Assembly: GCA_018716385.1 (NCBI GenBank)
Contig: DVJZ01000020.1
Location: 1 to 50,452 of the forward strand
Direction: 5' to 3'
Length of the DNA: 50,452 nucleotides
Origin: Candidatus Enterenecus merdae
GTDB taxonomy: Bacteria > Bacillota > Clostridia > Oscillospirales > Oscillospiraceae
In this document: in pieces, positions 8,099 through 15,817 of the stretch
Layout of the letters: each line of letters opens with the position of its first letter
Position numbering within the stretch: position 1 is the stretch's first letter
The notes under the pieces: model-generated
Seen by the model: only the letters and a program-made list of their open reading frames with translations
The model's database searches: none
What the model was told of the DNA's origin: nothing
Translations under genes and position numbers: made by a program

Positions 8099-8494
8099 TC
8101 ACTCCTCCTCGTCTTCGTCCAGCACGATGTGGGCGTTGGCCGGGTTGGCCGGCTTGACCACCTCCGGATCCCGGAGCAGCTCCAGAATATGGGCCCCGTG
8201 GCGGATGGAGTCGTCCTCCTCAAAGCTCAGCTCTGGGGTGTAGCGCAGCTCCAGCCGCCGGCCCAGCTCCCGGCGCAGGTATCCGGCGGCGGAGCGCAGT
8301 CCCTTGACCACCTGGGCCGCGCTGGACTGATCCAGCATGGACACGCGCACCTTGGCATAGCGCAGGTCCGGGGTGGTCTCCACCCCGGTCACCGAGATCA
8401 GCCCCTGTACCCGAGGGTCCTTTACCGTGGGGATCAGGGCGGCCAGCTCCCGTTGCAGCTCCTCGTTGATGCGGCCCATTCGGTTGCTTGGCAT
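8099..8494 (-). CDS. rbfA: Ribosome-binding factor A
   Basis: RbfA binds the 30S subunit and helps mature the 5' end of 16S rRNA. The protein has 131 residues, with the KH-like fold core recognisable in NRMGRINEELQRELA, VSVTGVETTPDLRYAKV-type strands and the RRELGRRLELRYTPEL segment. The acidic tail ends EDEDEEE. An AAAGGAGG site precedes ATG. It is separated from infB by an extra hypothetical gene and by the infB tail duplication, which is unusual. Confidence 0.95.
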   Translation of the reverse strand: MPSNRMGRINEELQRELAALIPTVKDPRVQGLISVTGVETTPDLRYAKVRVSMLDQSSAAQVVKGLRSAAGYLRRELGRRLELRYTPELSFEEDDSIRHGAHILELLRDPEVVKPANPANAHIVLDEDEEE

Positions 8495-8525
8495 GAAAGA
8501 TTCCTCCTTTGGGAGTTGCTTCGTT

Positions 8526-8954
8526 TCAGTGGTCTGTTCCCTTCTCGATGGTCAGGCAGGTCTGGTACCGCTCCTCCATCTGCTCCAAGGTGTCCAGCTG
8601 CAAATCGGGCAACGCGCCGGAAAAATGGTGGGCCCGATAGGGTTCCTCCACCGTCCCTACCCAGAGGTTCCACACCTGCACCTGCTCCCCAGGGGACAGG
8701 TTCTTGTCCAAGTAGTCCCGCAGCAGCTCGGCGTCCTGTTGTGTGGCCTGCAAGTTCAGCTCATACCGGAAGGGTTTTATGGGCAGCTCCAGGTCATCCA
8801 CTGCCGCCCGGTAGTAGCCGTGCGCCTGGACGGAGAAGCCGTCCTGGTCCATGGTAAAGGTACGCTGCCTGAACCGAACTGTACGGATGCGTCGGGCGCC
8901 CGGGTCATACAGGGGCAGCGGGCGGTCTGCGGCCAGCAGCGTCACATGGCTCAT
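8526..8954 (-). CDS. Hypothetical protein inserted between infB and rbfA
   Basis: This 142-residue soluble protein starts at ATG 8954 behind AAAGGAG; the longer frame from 8993 lacks such a site. It has no signal peptide or membrane helix. Visible features are a basic strand-like N-terminus (RRIRTVRFRQRTFTM), aromatic residues around QVWNLWVG, and an acidic C-terminus. I do not recognise a family. infB and rbfA are usually adjacent or separated by small known genes, so this gene is an addition. Its position just after the duplicated infB tail suggests it may have arrived in the same event. Confidence 0.75.
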   Translation of the reverse strand: MSHVTLLAADRPLPLYDPGARRIRTVRFRQRTFTMDQDGFSVQAHGYYRAAVDDLELPIKPFRYELNLQATQQDAELLRDYLDKNLSPGEQVQVWNLWVGTVEEPYRAHHFSGALPDLQLDTLEQMEERYQTCLTIEKGTDH

Positions 8955-9153
8955 GGGGACTCCTTTCCGTCGCAACTGCAACATGCGGGACATTTCTGGT
9001 TTCCGTCTTTGGCAAGCCTGCTGGCTTGGATGGGCCAGGTCGCTGGCCCCGTCCTGGCAGCCTTAACCCTAAAATTCTAAAATCTTTTCTCTCTTTTAAT
9101 CCGAAAACAATGCCACCGCAGAGCGGGCGAAACCGCCCGCCCTGCCAGAAATC

Positions 9154-9236
9154 TCACACTTCAATTTGCTCTATCTGGAACGCCTCGATAACGTCCCCTT
9201 CCTTGATGTCCTGGTACTTCCCAATCGTAATGCCAC
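9154..9236 (-). pseudogene. Displaced second copy of the infB 3' tail
   Basis: Read on the minus strand, this encodes a near-exact copy of the last 26-27 residues of IF-2: it runs through [15 protein letters not shown] and ends EQIEV followed by TGA (9154-9156). It aligns at a fixed offset of 227 bp with the genuine tail, whose stop codon is at 9381-9383. Differences are mostly silent (ATA for ATG and GAA for GAG; TGA for TAA), with an apparent Glu to Gly change (TIGKYQ). There is no start codon or ribosome binding site, so it is not a gene by itself. Confidence 0.85.
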
Positions 9237-9380
9237 ACCTCCCCACAGGATGTGTTCCTGTGGGGCCCCTTTATTTTCTATGCTCGGGCGAAATCAATTC
9301 GCCCTGCGCAAATCTCCGCCTGCGGCTCCGATTTTGCGCGCCATCCGGCGCGCCCCGCTGCGCGGGGTGCACGCGCGGCA
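9237..9380. repeat. Hairpin-array element between the two infB tails
   Basis: This short segment is almost all inverted repeats: arms 9241-9250/9256-9265 (10 bp), 9286-9292/9298-9304 (7 bp, GGGCGAA...TTCGCCC), 9306-9314/9330-9339 (one bulge), 9336-9342/9347-9353 (7 bp) and 9353-9358/9362-9367 (6 bp). On the minus strand the order CGCGCAGCGG, CGGAGCC, AGGGCGAATT, TTCGCCC matches the element after truA. It looks like a small structured repeat family rather than ordinary spacer. Confidence 0.7.
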
Positions 9381-11732
9381 TTACACCTCAATCTGCTCCA
9401 TCTGGAACGCCTCGATAACGTCCCCTTCCTTGATGTCCTGGTACTTCTCAATCGTAATGCCGCACTCGTAGCCATGGGCCACTTCCCGCACGCTGTCCTT
9501 GAAGCGCTGCAGCGAGCTCATAAACCCCTCGTGGATCACGATGCCATCCCGCACCAGGCGGATCTGGGCGTTGCGCACCATCTTGCCGTCGGTGACATAG
9601 CAGCCGGCCACGATGCCCACCCCGGTGATCTTGTACACCTGACGCACCTCGGCCTGGCCCAGGGCCACCTCCCGGAACTTGGGGGAGAGCATCCCCTTCA
9701 TGGCCGCCTCGATCTCGTTGATGGCGTCGTAGATCACCCGGTACATACGCATATCCACCTTGTTGCGCCCGGCCGACTCCGCCGCGTTCTTGTCCGGGCG
9801 GACATTGAAGCCCACAATGATGGCGTTGGAGGTGGCCGCCAACATCACGTCCGACTCGTTGATGGCCCCAACCGCGCAGTGGATGACCCGCACCCGGACC
9901 TCCTCGTTGCTCAGTTTCTCCAGGCTGGCCCGCACCGCCTCTGCAGAGCCCTGCACGTCCGCCTTGACAATCAGGCTCAGCTCCTTCATCTCGCCGGCCT
10001 GGATCTGGCTGAACAGCTCATCCAGAGACACCTTGGTCTTCACCGACCCGGTGGTGGCGTTCTTCACCTCCGCCTTGCGCTGCTCTACCAGCTCCCGGGC
10101 CATGCGCTCGTCGGCCACGGCGTGGAAGTCGTCCCCCGCGCCGGGCACCTCGCCCATGCCCATGATTTCCACCGGAACAGAGGGACCCGCCTGGGTGACC
10201 TTGCGCCCGTTGTAGTCCATCATGGCTCGCACCCGGCCCACGGCGGTACCCGCGATGATGATGTCCCCCTGGTGCAGGGTACCGTTTTGCACCAGCAGGG
10301 TGGCCACCGGCCCACGGCTCTTGTCCAGCTTGGCCTCGATGACCGTCCCCCGGGCGGCCCGGTTGGGGTTGGCCTTTAGCTCCTGCACCTCGGCGGTGAG
10401 GGTGACCATCTCCAGCAGGTGCTCTACCCCCATACCCGTCTTGGCCGAGATGGGGCACAGGATGGTTTCCCCTCCCCACTCCTCGGCCACCAGCCCGTAT
10501 TCAGTCAGCTGCTGCTTAATCCGCTCAGGGTTGGCCTCGGGCTTATCCATCTTATTGATGGCCACGATGATGGGGATCTCAGCGGCCTTGGCGTGGTTGA
10601 TGGACTCCACCGTCTGGGGCATGATGCCGTCGTCGGCGGCCACCACCAGGATGGCGATGTCGGTGACCATGGCCCCCCGGGCCCGCATGGCGGTGAAGGC
10701 CTCGTGCCCCGGGGTGTCCAGGAAGGTGATGGGCTTGCCCCCCACCTCCACCTGATAGGCCCCGATGTGCTGGGTGATGCCACCGGCCTCCCCCGAGACC
10801 ACGTTGGCGTGGCGGATATAGTCCAGCAGGGAGGTCTTGCCGTGATCCACGTGGCCCATGACCACCACCACCGGAGCCCGTGGCTCCAGATCCTCGGGCT
10901 TATCCTCAGCGGTGTCGATCAGCCGCTGCTCGATGGTGACGATGACCTCCTTCTCCACCTTACAGCCCATCTCCATGGCAATCAGGGCAGCGGTGTCGTA
11001 GTCGATCAGGTCACCCAGGGAGGCCATCACCCCATTCTTCATCAGGCATTTGACCACCTCAGCCCCTGTCTTCTTCATCCGGCTGGCCAGCTCGCCCACC
11101 CCGATCTCGTCAGGGATCTTGACCGTGAGGGGAGTCTTCTTGGCAATCTCCAGCTGGAGCCGGCGCATCTTCTCCGCCTCTTCCTGCCGGCGCTTGTTGC
11201 CAAAGCCCTGCCCACGGCCCCGGCCGCCCCGGCTCTGGAACTTCTGCTTGCCGGTCTGCATCCGGTTCGCCTTGTCCGGGGCCAAGTCCTCCAGGCGCTG
11301 ATCGTACTTCTCCAGGTTCACCTGCCCGCCCTTGCGGGTGTCCACCACCTTCTTGGCCGGAGCGCGGCCCACGCTCCCCCCCTGACCGGCGGCCTGGGGC
11401 TGCTGGCTTTGAGCCGGCTGCGGCTTGGGCTGAACCTGGCCCTTGGCCACGGCCTGGCCGGCCGGGGCCTGCTCGGGCTGCTCCGCCTTGGAGGCCGGGG
11501 CGGGCTCGGGCTTTGGGGGCTCGTGATACACGTCGGCATAGATGGACTCGATGGACTCCACCTGGTTGCGTTGGGTCAGATGCTCAAAGATGATGCTCAG
11601 CTCCCGGTCGGTGAGCGCCTTGGTGGGCGACACCGTCTGCTTGGTGTGCTCGGCCAGAATACCGGTGATGGCTTTGGTCTGCATCCCAAAGTCCTTTGCC
11701 ACATCCCGGGCATTGTATTTCGCAAGGCTCAA
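9381..11732 (-). CDS. infB: Translation initiation factor IF-2
   Basis: IF-2 is the GTPase that delivers initiator tRNA to the 30S subunit and promotes subunit joining. The start is probably TTG 11732 ([16 protein letters not shown]), with AGGAGG 8 bases upstream; a GTG at 11741 would overlap that site. The protein has 783 residues. The order is an N-terminal helical domain, a Pro/Ala/Gln-rich linker, a basic [10 protein letters not shown] patch, a second IF2-N domain, then the G domain with [24 protein letters not shown] and NKMD, and the C1/C2 domains. The final codons are duplicated downstream. Confidence 0.97.
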   Translation of the reverse strand: MSLAKYNARDVAKDFGMQTKAITGILAEHTKQTVSPTKALTDRELSIIFEHLTQRNQVESIESIYADVYHEPPKPEPAPASKAEQPEQAPAGQAVAKGQVQPKPQPAQSQQPQAAGQGGSVGRAPAKKVVDTRKGGQVNLEKYDQRLEDLAPDKANRMQTGKQKFQSRGGRGRGQGFGNKRRQEEAEKMRRLQLEIAKKTPLTVKIPDEIGVGELASRMKKTGAEVVKCLMKNGVMASLGDLIDYDTAALIAMEMGCKVEKEVIVTIEQRLIDTAEDKPEDLEPRAPVVVVMGHVDHGKTSLLDYIRHANVVSGEAGGITQHIGAYQVEVGGKPITFLDTPGHEAFTAMRARGAMVTDIAILVVAADDGIMPQTVESINHAKAAEIPIIVAINKMDKPEANPERIKQQLTEYGLVAEEWGGETILCPISAKTGMGVEHLLEMVTLTAEVQELKANPNRAARGTVIEAKLDKSRGPVATLLVQNGTLHQGDIIIAGTAVGRVRAMMDYNGRKVTQAGPSVPVEIMGMGEVPGAGDDFHAVADERMARELVEQRKAEVKNATTGSVKTKVSLDELFSQIQAGEMKELSLIVKADVQGSAEAVRASLEKLSNEEVRVRVIHCAVGAINESDVMLAATSNAIIVGFNVRPDKNAAESAGRNKVDMRMYRVIYDAINEIEAAMKGMLSPKFREVALGQAEVRQVYKITGVGIVAGCYVTDGKMVRNAQIRLVRDGIVIHEGFMSSLQRFKDSVREVAHGYECGITIEKYQDIKEGDVIEAFQMEQIEV

Positions 11733-11744
11733 ACAGGCCACCTC

Positions 11745-12179
11745 CTATGGTTGCACGTCCGGCTGCGCGGGCGGCTTCTCCGTCCCCGCGCGCCTGCTCC
11801 GGGCCGGCCCGCGCCGCCCGGCCTTTTCCTCCAGCTGCTGGGCCAGTGCCAGCAGGCCCTCGTCCCGCTGTGCCAGCCCCTTCACCACTGCCACGGCCAG
11901 ACCCAGGTCAGTGGGGGCCAAGAGCGCGCAGCTGCTGCGCCCCACGCTGTGTCCCACCTCTTGCTTGGGATAGGGCAGCCCCACCAGGGGTACCCGCCCC
12001 ATCCGAGCCAGTTTTTCCCCTCGTCGGGCGGTGGCCCCGCCGGCGTCCGCCGCCAGCAGCACCAGCTTGGCCCGCCCTGCCTGGCAGGCCGCCGCCACCG
12101 GCTGCTCCCCCAGGGCCAGCTTGCCTCCCCGCCGGGCCAGGCCCAGCAGACCCAGCACCCTATCCGTCACCCGGCTCAC
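11745..12179 (-). CDS. ylxQ: L7Ae/L30e-family RNA-binding protein
   Basis: This 144-residue protein contains an L7Ae-like fold: LLGLARRGGKLALGE, then the AKLVLLAADA strand, the VPLVGLPYPKQEVGHSVGR loop and ALLAPTDLGLA. Such YlxQ proteins bind kink-turn-like RNA. The basic and proline-rich tail (about 30 residues) is longer than usual. The GTG start lies inside the end of ylxR (20-bp overlap), showing translational coupling. It sits directly before infB. Confidence 0.9.
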   Translation of the reverse strand: MSRVTDRVLGLLGLARRGGKLALGEQPVAAACQAGRAKLVLLAADAGGATARRGEKLARMGRVPLVGLPYPKQEVGHSVGRSSCALLAPTDLGLAVAVVKGLAQRDEGLLALAQQLEEKAGRRGPARSRRAGTEKPPAQPDVQP

Positions 12180-12438
12180 CCGCTCTCATCTGCTCGTCCA
12201 GGGCAGCGTACACCTCTGGAGACACCGGGGTGGACAGCGCCCGCTCGATGGCCCGGCTCTTCCGGGCCCGGGCCAGGCAGTCGGCACTGGGGCACAGATA
12301 GGCCCCTCGGCCCGGCTTCTTGCCTCGGAAGTCCAAGGATAGCTCCCCCTCCGGGGAGCGCACCACCCGAATCAACTGGTTTTTGGGCTTGTGCTCCCGG
12401 CAGCCCAGGCACTGCCGGATGGGTATCTTCTTTGGCAT
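12160..12438 (-). CDS. ylxR: YlxR family RNA-binding protein (DUF448, RnpM)
   Basis: This 92-residue basic protein has the family's PIRQCLGCREHKPKNQLIRVV opening, then GRGAYLCPSADC with paired cysteines, and an RKSRAIERAL end. YlxR/RnpM has been linked to RNase P regulation in Bacillus subtilis; that role is taken from the family. The second ATG (12438) is preferred because a purine-rich GAGGGGGG lies 6 bases before it, while the first ATG touches that site. Located between nusA and ylxQ. Confidence 0.92.
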   Translation of the reverse strand: MPKKIPIRQCLGCREHKPKNQLIRVVRSPEGELSLDFRGKKPGRGAYLCPSADCLARARKSRAIERALSTPVSPEVYAALDEQMRAGEPGDG

Positions 12439-12466
12439 ATGCATCCCCCCTCAAACCGTCCGGAGC

Positions 12467-13675
12467 CTATTCCTCCAACCCCTGTCCATCCTCTTCCGCC
12501 GTCCAGCTGGACAGAGTCTCCTCCGTCTCAGATGTCTGCTCCTCATCGGCCAGCAGCTCGGACTCCTCTAGATCGGAGGAAGGCTCGGGGGCGCTGGCCG
12601 GGCGGATGTCGATCTTGTATCCGGTCAGCCGGGCGGCCAGTCTGGCGTTCTGCCCCTCCTTGCCAATGGCCAGGGACAACTGATCGTCGGGCACCACCGC
12701 CCGGCAGCTCTTGCCCGGCTCCAATTCGATAACGCTGAGCACCTCGGCGGGGGCCAGTGCGGCGGCCACATACTGCTCGGGATCATCCGACCACTTGATG
12801 ATGTCCACCTTTTCCCCCCGCAGTTCCTCCACCACGGCGTTCACCCGCTGGCCCCTGGGACCCACGCAAGCGCCGATGGGATCCACGTTGGGGTCCTGAG
12901 CCCACACGGCCAGCTTGGTGCGGCTGCCTGCCTCCCGGGCGATGGACATGACCTCCACCGTGCCGTCGTAGATCTCGGGCACCTCCAGCTCAAACAGCCG
13001 GCGCACCAGCCCCGGGTGGGTGCGGGAAATGACTACCTGGGGCCCTCGGGTGGTGCGGCGCACCTCCACCACATAGACCCGGACTCGGTCCCCCTCCCGG
13101 ATCTCCTCCCCCCGGACCTGCTCGTTGAGAGAGAGGAACGCGTCGGTGTACTCCCCGCCAGAGCTGAGCCGGACCACCACCGAGCCGGTGCGCGCGTCCA
13201 CCCGGGTAGCCACACCGGTGAGCAGCTCGTGCTGCTTGGTGGAGAACTCGTCAAAGACCATGTTGCGCTCGGCCTCCCGCATCCCCTGGATGATGACCTG
13301 GCGGGCGGTCTGGGCGGCGATTCGGCCGAAGTTCTTGGGCTTGATCTCCATGCGAAGCACGTCCCCCAGCTGGGCCCGAGGCAGGGCCTTCTGCGCGTCC
13401 TCCAAGCTGATCTCGGTATGGGGATTGTCCACCTCCTCCACCACATCCTTCTTGACGTACATACGCACTTCGCCCTTCTCCTCGTCGGCGTCCACCACCA
13501 CGTTGTCGGTGATGCCCTCGTGGTCCCGCTTATAGGCGGCCACCAGCGCCTGGGTGATCTTCTCGATCATATACGACTTTGGAATGCCCTTTTCCCGTTC
13601 GATGTCCGAGACGGCCGCGAAAAACTCCTTGGCGTCCAGCTCGGTGCTCTTGGGGGCGACTTTCTTCTTAGCCAT
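12467..13675 (-). CDS. nusA: Transcription termination/antitermination factor NusA
   Basis: NusA binds RNA polymerase and nascent RNA and modulates pausing, termination and antitermination. The protein has 402 residues. The N-terminal polymerase-binding domain (EFFAAVSDIEREKGIPKS) is followed by an S1 domain (TGSVVVRLSSGGEYTDAFLS) and two KH domains (ACVGPRGQRVNAVVEEL; SLAIGKEGQNARLAARLTG). An acidic tail of about 45 residues ends the protein. The ATG at 13675 has AAGGAG about 7 bases upstream; the GTG-like start two codons earlier is less likely. Second gene of the operon. Confidence 0.97.
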   Translation of the reverse strand: MAKKKVAPKSTELDAKEFFAAVSDIEREKGIPKSYMIEKITQALVAAYKRDHEGITDNVVVDADEEKGEVRMYVKKDVVEEVDNPHTEISLEDAQKALPRAQLGDVLRMEIKPKNFGRIAAQTARQVIIQGMREAERNMVFDEFSTKQHELLTGVATRVDARTGSVVVRLSSGGEYTDAFLSLNEQVRGEEIREGDRVRVYVVEVRRTTRGPQVVISRTHPGLVRRLFELEVPEIYDGTVEVMSIAREAGSRTKLAVWAQDPNVDPIGACVGPRGQRVNAVVEELRGEKVDIIKWSDDPEQYVAAALAPAEVLSVIELEPGKSCRAVVPDDQLSLAIGKEGQNARLAARLTGYKIDIRPASAPEPSSDLEESELLADEEQTSETEETLSSWTAEEDGQGLEE

Positions 13676-13687
13676 GACCATTCTCCT

Positions 13688-14131
13688 TCAAAATGAAACG
13701 TGCAGGCGCACCTGCGCCACGTCCTGCTTCTCAAAGCGCCGCTCGTCCACCAGCACGGCCCCGTCCTGATAGCCCCGCAGCACGCCGGTGTACACCTTCT
13801 CCCCCTCCACCGGGCGGTACAGGCGCACGTCCACCTGCTGGCCCAGGCACTGCGCAAAGTGCTCCGGCTTTTTCAGCGCCCGGTCCAGCCCAGCCGAGGA
13901 CACCTCAAACAGGTAGCTGGTGGGGATGGGGTCGGCCTGGTCCAGCAGGTCGGACATCGGGCGGGATACCGCCTCGCAGTCATGAATGGACACCCCGACG
14001 GCCTTGTCGATATATAGCCGCAGGTACCACTCCCCCGCCTCTTTCACATACTCCACATCCCACAGGGTGCACCCGCACCTCTCCACCACCGGGGCGGCCA
14101 GGGCGGCCACCACATCGGTCACCTTCGCCAT
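13688..14131 (-). CDS. rimP: Ribosome maturation factor RimP
   Basis: RimP assists 30S assembly. The 147-residue protein has the typical two-part layout: an N-terminal alpha/beta domain (CGCTLWDVEYVKEAGEWYLR, IDKAVGVSIHDCEAVSR, YLFEVSSAGLDRAL) and a C-terminal Sm-like domain (VDVRLYRPVEGEKVYTGVL). It opens the conserved rimP-nusA-ylxR-ylxQ-infB operon. The promoter and a leader hairpin lie in the 130 bp upstream. Confidence 0.96.
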   Translation of the reverse strand: MAKVTDVVAALAAPVVERCGCTLWDVEYVKEAGEWYLRLYIDKAVGVSIHDCEAVSRPMSDLLDQADPIPTSYLFEVSSAGLDRALKKPEHFAQCLGQQVDVRLYRPVEGEKVYTGVLRGYQDGAVLVDERRFEKQDVAQVRLHVSF

Positions 14132-14203
14132 AAAGCACTTCCCTTCTGCTCTCTCGGATCCCGCCGCCCTTTGGGACGCATCTTTTCCGGCGATCCTCGA
14201 TTC

Positions 14204-14238
14204 TCGAAAAGAAAGAGTGAGGCGGGAGCCTCACTCTT
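14204..14238 (-). terminator. Intrinsic terminator-like hairpin in the rimP leader
   Basis: Perfect 11-bp arms (14228-14238 and 14213-14223) with a 4-nt loop are followed on the minus strand by TTTCTTTTC. It is about 75 bp before rimP and about 20 nt after the predicted start of the rimP transcript, so it could attenuate the operon. It may also terminate the upstream glycosyltransferase transcript. Confidence 0.75.
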
Positions 14239-14263
14239 CCATCGTAACCATACTGACAATGGG

Positions 14264-14292
14264 ATTATAGCACAATACAGCGGACAATGCAA
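14264..14292 (-). promoter_or_regulatory. Sigma-A promoter of the rimP-nusA-infB operon
   Basis: On the minus strand TTGCAT (14292-14287) and TATAAT (14269-14264) are separated by exactly 17 bp. Transcription would start near 14257, upstream of the leader hairpin. Confidence 0.8.
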
Positions 14293-14301
14293 GCCTCTTT
14301 T

Positions 14302-15675
14302 TCAGCCCTTCCCCTGCCCCTCCCCCAACAGGGAGCCCTCCGCCCGTTCGGCGACGGGCTGGGGGCTGGGGTAGGCCGCCCCCCGGCCCCGGAAAGCGGC
14401 AGCGGAATGATGGCGGATGGGCTTCCACTCCACCCGGCGGAACAGGGCGACCAGGGAGATGGGGATGTAAGTGAACATGAACAGGGGGAAGAGGAAGAGC
14501 AGGGTGAGCTTGTGGGCAGCCGGGGCGGCGATCTGCCGCCACTCAGACACCAGGGTCAGCCCCCCATAGAGCATCAGCCCGATGTAAAATCCTATCCCAC
14601 TCTGGCATAGGAACTGTACGCTCTTACTGAGCACCTTAGCCGCCACCGCCAGCGGCTGGGTCAGCCCTGAGAGGATCAGCAGGATCTGGAATCCAAAGAT
14701 GGCCAGGCTGAGCAGCATCCCGGGGGCCACCGTCATGAGCATGTCAAAGCAGGCAAACCGCCCACCTTTGCACGTCACACACCCCTTGAGCAGCGCCCAC
14801 CAGTAGCGCGCCCCCACCTGGTAGAATCCCTTGGACCAGCGCAGACGCTGCCGCCAGGACTGGCCGAAGCGGGTTGGTTGCTCGTCATAGACTATCGCCT
14901 TGTCGCAGTAGCCGATCTTGCGTCCCTTCACCGCGCAGTCCACCGAGAACTCGATGTCCTCGGTGAGCAGATGGAAGGGCCAGCCCCCTTCCTCCCGGAT
15001 CACCCGGGAGGAGATCAGGTATCCGGTACCGGATACCGCGCAGCCGGTGCCCAGCAGCATCCGGGGGAAATTGAGAAAGCGCGCCTCCCGGAGAAACCAC
15101 AGCGAGTAACCCGCCGAGATCCAGTTGGAGTCGTAGTTCTTGGTGTTGCGGTAGCAGGTGATGGCGTCGTACTTCCCGGTATCGAACACCGCGTTCATCT
15201 CCCGGACAAACCCTGGGTCTACCAGATTGTCCGCATCGAAGATGAGATAGCCCTCATACTGCTGAGCCATCCCCTCTGCCTTCAGACGGCTAAACAGCCA
15301 GTCCATGGCATATCCCTTGCCCACCTTCTCCGCGTCAAACCGCTCGTACACCAGGGCCCCATGGCGCCGGGCCACGGCGGCGGTCTCGTCGGTGCAGTTG
15401 TCGGCCACCACGTAGACGTCCAGCAGATGGGCCGGGTAGTCCTGCCTCTTCAGGCAGTCGATCACCTCGGCAATGACCGCCTGCTCGTTGCGGGCGCATA
15501 CCACCGCGGCAAACCGGTGTTGCCGCTTGGCCGGGCCATAGGCATGCCGGCGGCGCAGGACCAGGCTGGCTGCCACATAGAACACCTGATACAGGTACAG
15601 CACCGTCAGCAGCAACGTCAACAGGCCGCAGAACTTTTGAAGGGTCAACAACATGGCAAACGCACCCCTATGCAC
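14302..15675 (-). CDS. Family 2 membrane glycosyltransferase
   Basis: A processive-type GT2 enzyme of up to 457 residues; the acceptor is unknown. It has an N-terminal helix, then the GT-A domain with VVCARNEQAVI, VVADNCTDET, the DADN metal-binding motif, the TEDIEFS acid-base segment and QRLRW (the QxxRW motif of cellulose/hyaluronan-synthase-like enzymes). Three to four C-terminal helices follow. The start is uncertain; ATG 15654 (MLLTLQKF) would also work. The last 25-30 residues (SPQPVAERAEG, LLGEGQGKG) look like translated intergenic repeat rather than enzyme. It is read separately from argS, from its own weak promoter. Confidence 0.85.
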   Translation of the reverse strand: MHRGAFAMLLTLQKFCGLLTLLLTVLYLYQVFYVAASLVLRRRHAYGPAKRQHRFAAVVCARNEQAVIAEVIDCLKRQDYPAHLLDVYVVADNCTDETAAVARRHGALVYERFDAEKVGKGYAMDWLFSRLKAEGMAQQYEGYLIFDADNLVDPGFVREMNAVFDTGKYDAITCYRNTKNYDSNWISAGYSLWFLREARFLNFPRMLLGTGCAVSGTGYLISSRVIREEGGWPFHLLTEDIEFSVDCAVKGRKIGYCDKAIVYDEQPTRFGQSWRQRLRWSKGFYQVGARYWWALLKGCVTCKGGRFACFDMLMTVAPGMLLSLAIFGFQILLILSGLTQPLAVAAKVLSKSVQFLCQSGIGFYIGLMLYGGLTLVSEWRQIAAPAAHKLTLLFLFPLFMFTYIPISLVALFRRVEWKPIRHHSAAAFRGRGAAYPSPQPVAERAEGSLLGEGQGKG

Positions 15676-15729
15676 GTTTTTATGGATTCCGCTCTGGGCG
15701 GGTCCGCTGGCATTATGGTAACCTGTCTG

Positions 15730-15758
15730 ATTCTATCGGAAATGGGCGTGGGGCGCAA
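15730..15758 (-). promoter_or_regulatory. Probable promoter of the glycosyltransferase gene
   Basis: On the minus strand TTGCGC (15758-15753) and TAGAAT (15735-15730) are spaced by 17 bp, 55-75 bp before the gene. Confidence 0.5.
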
Positions 15759-15817
15759 CCGTTTTCCGCAAAGTTTCAGAAATTCTTAATATCTTCCCTA
15801 AAATCTTCCGCCGGTCC

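Noticed and set aside
10419-12683. 754-codon plus-strand open frame over infB-ylxQ-ylxR-nusA
   Set aside because: Opposite strand of four clear genes; no ribosome binding site or recognisable domain.
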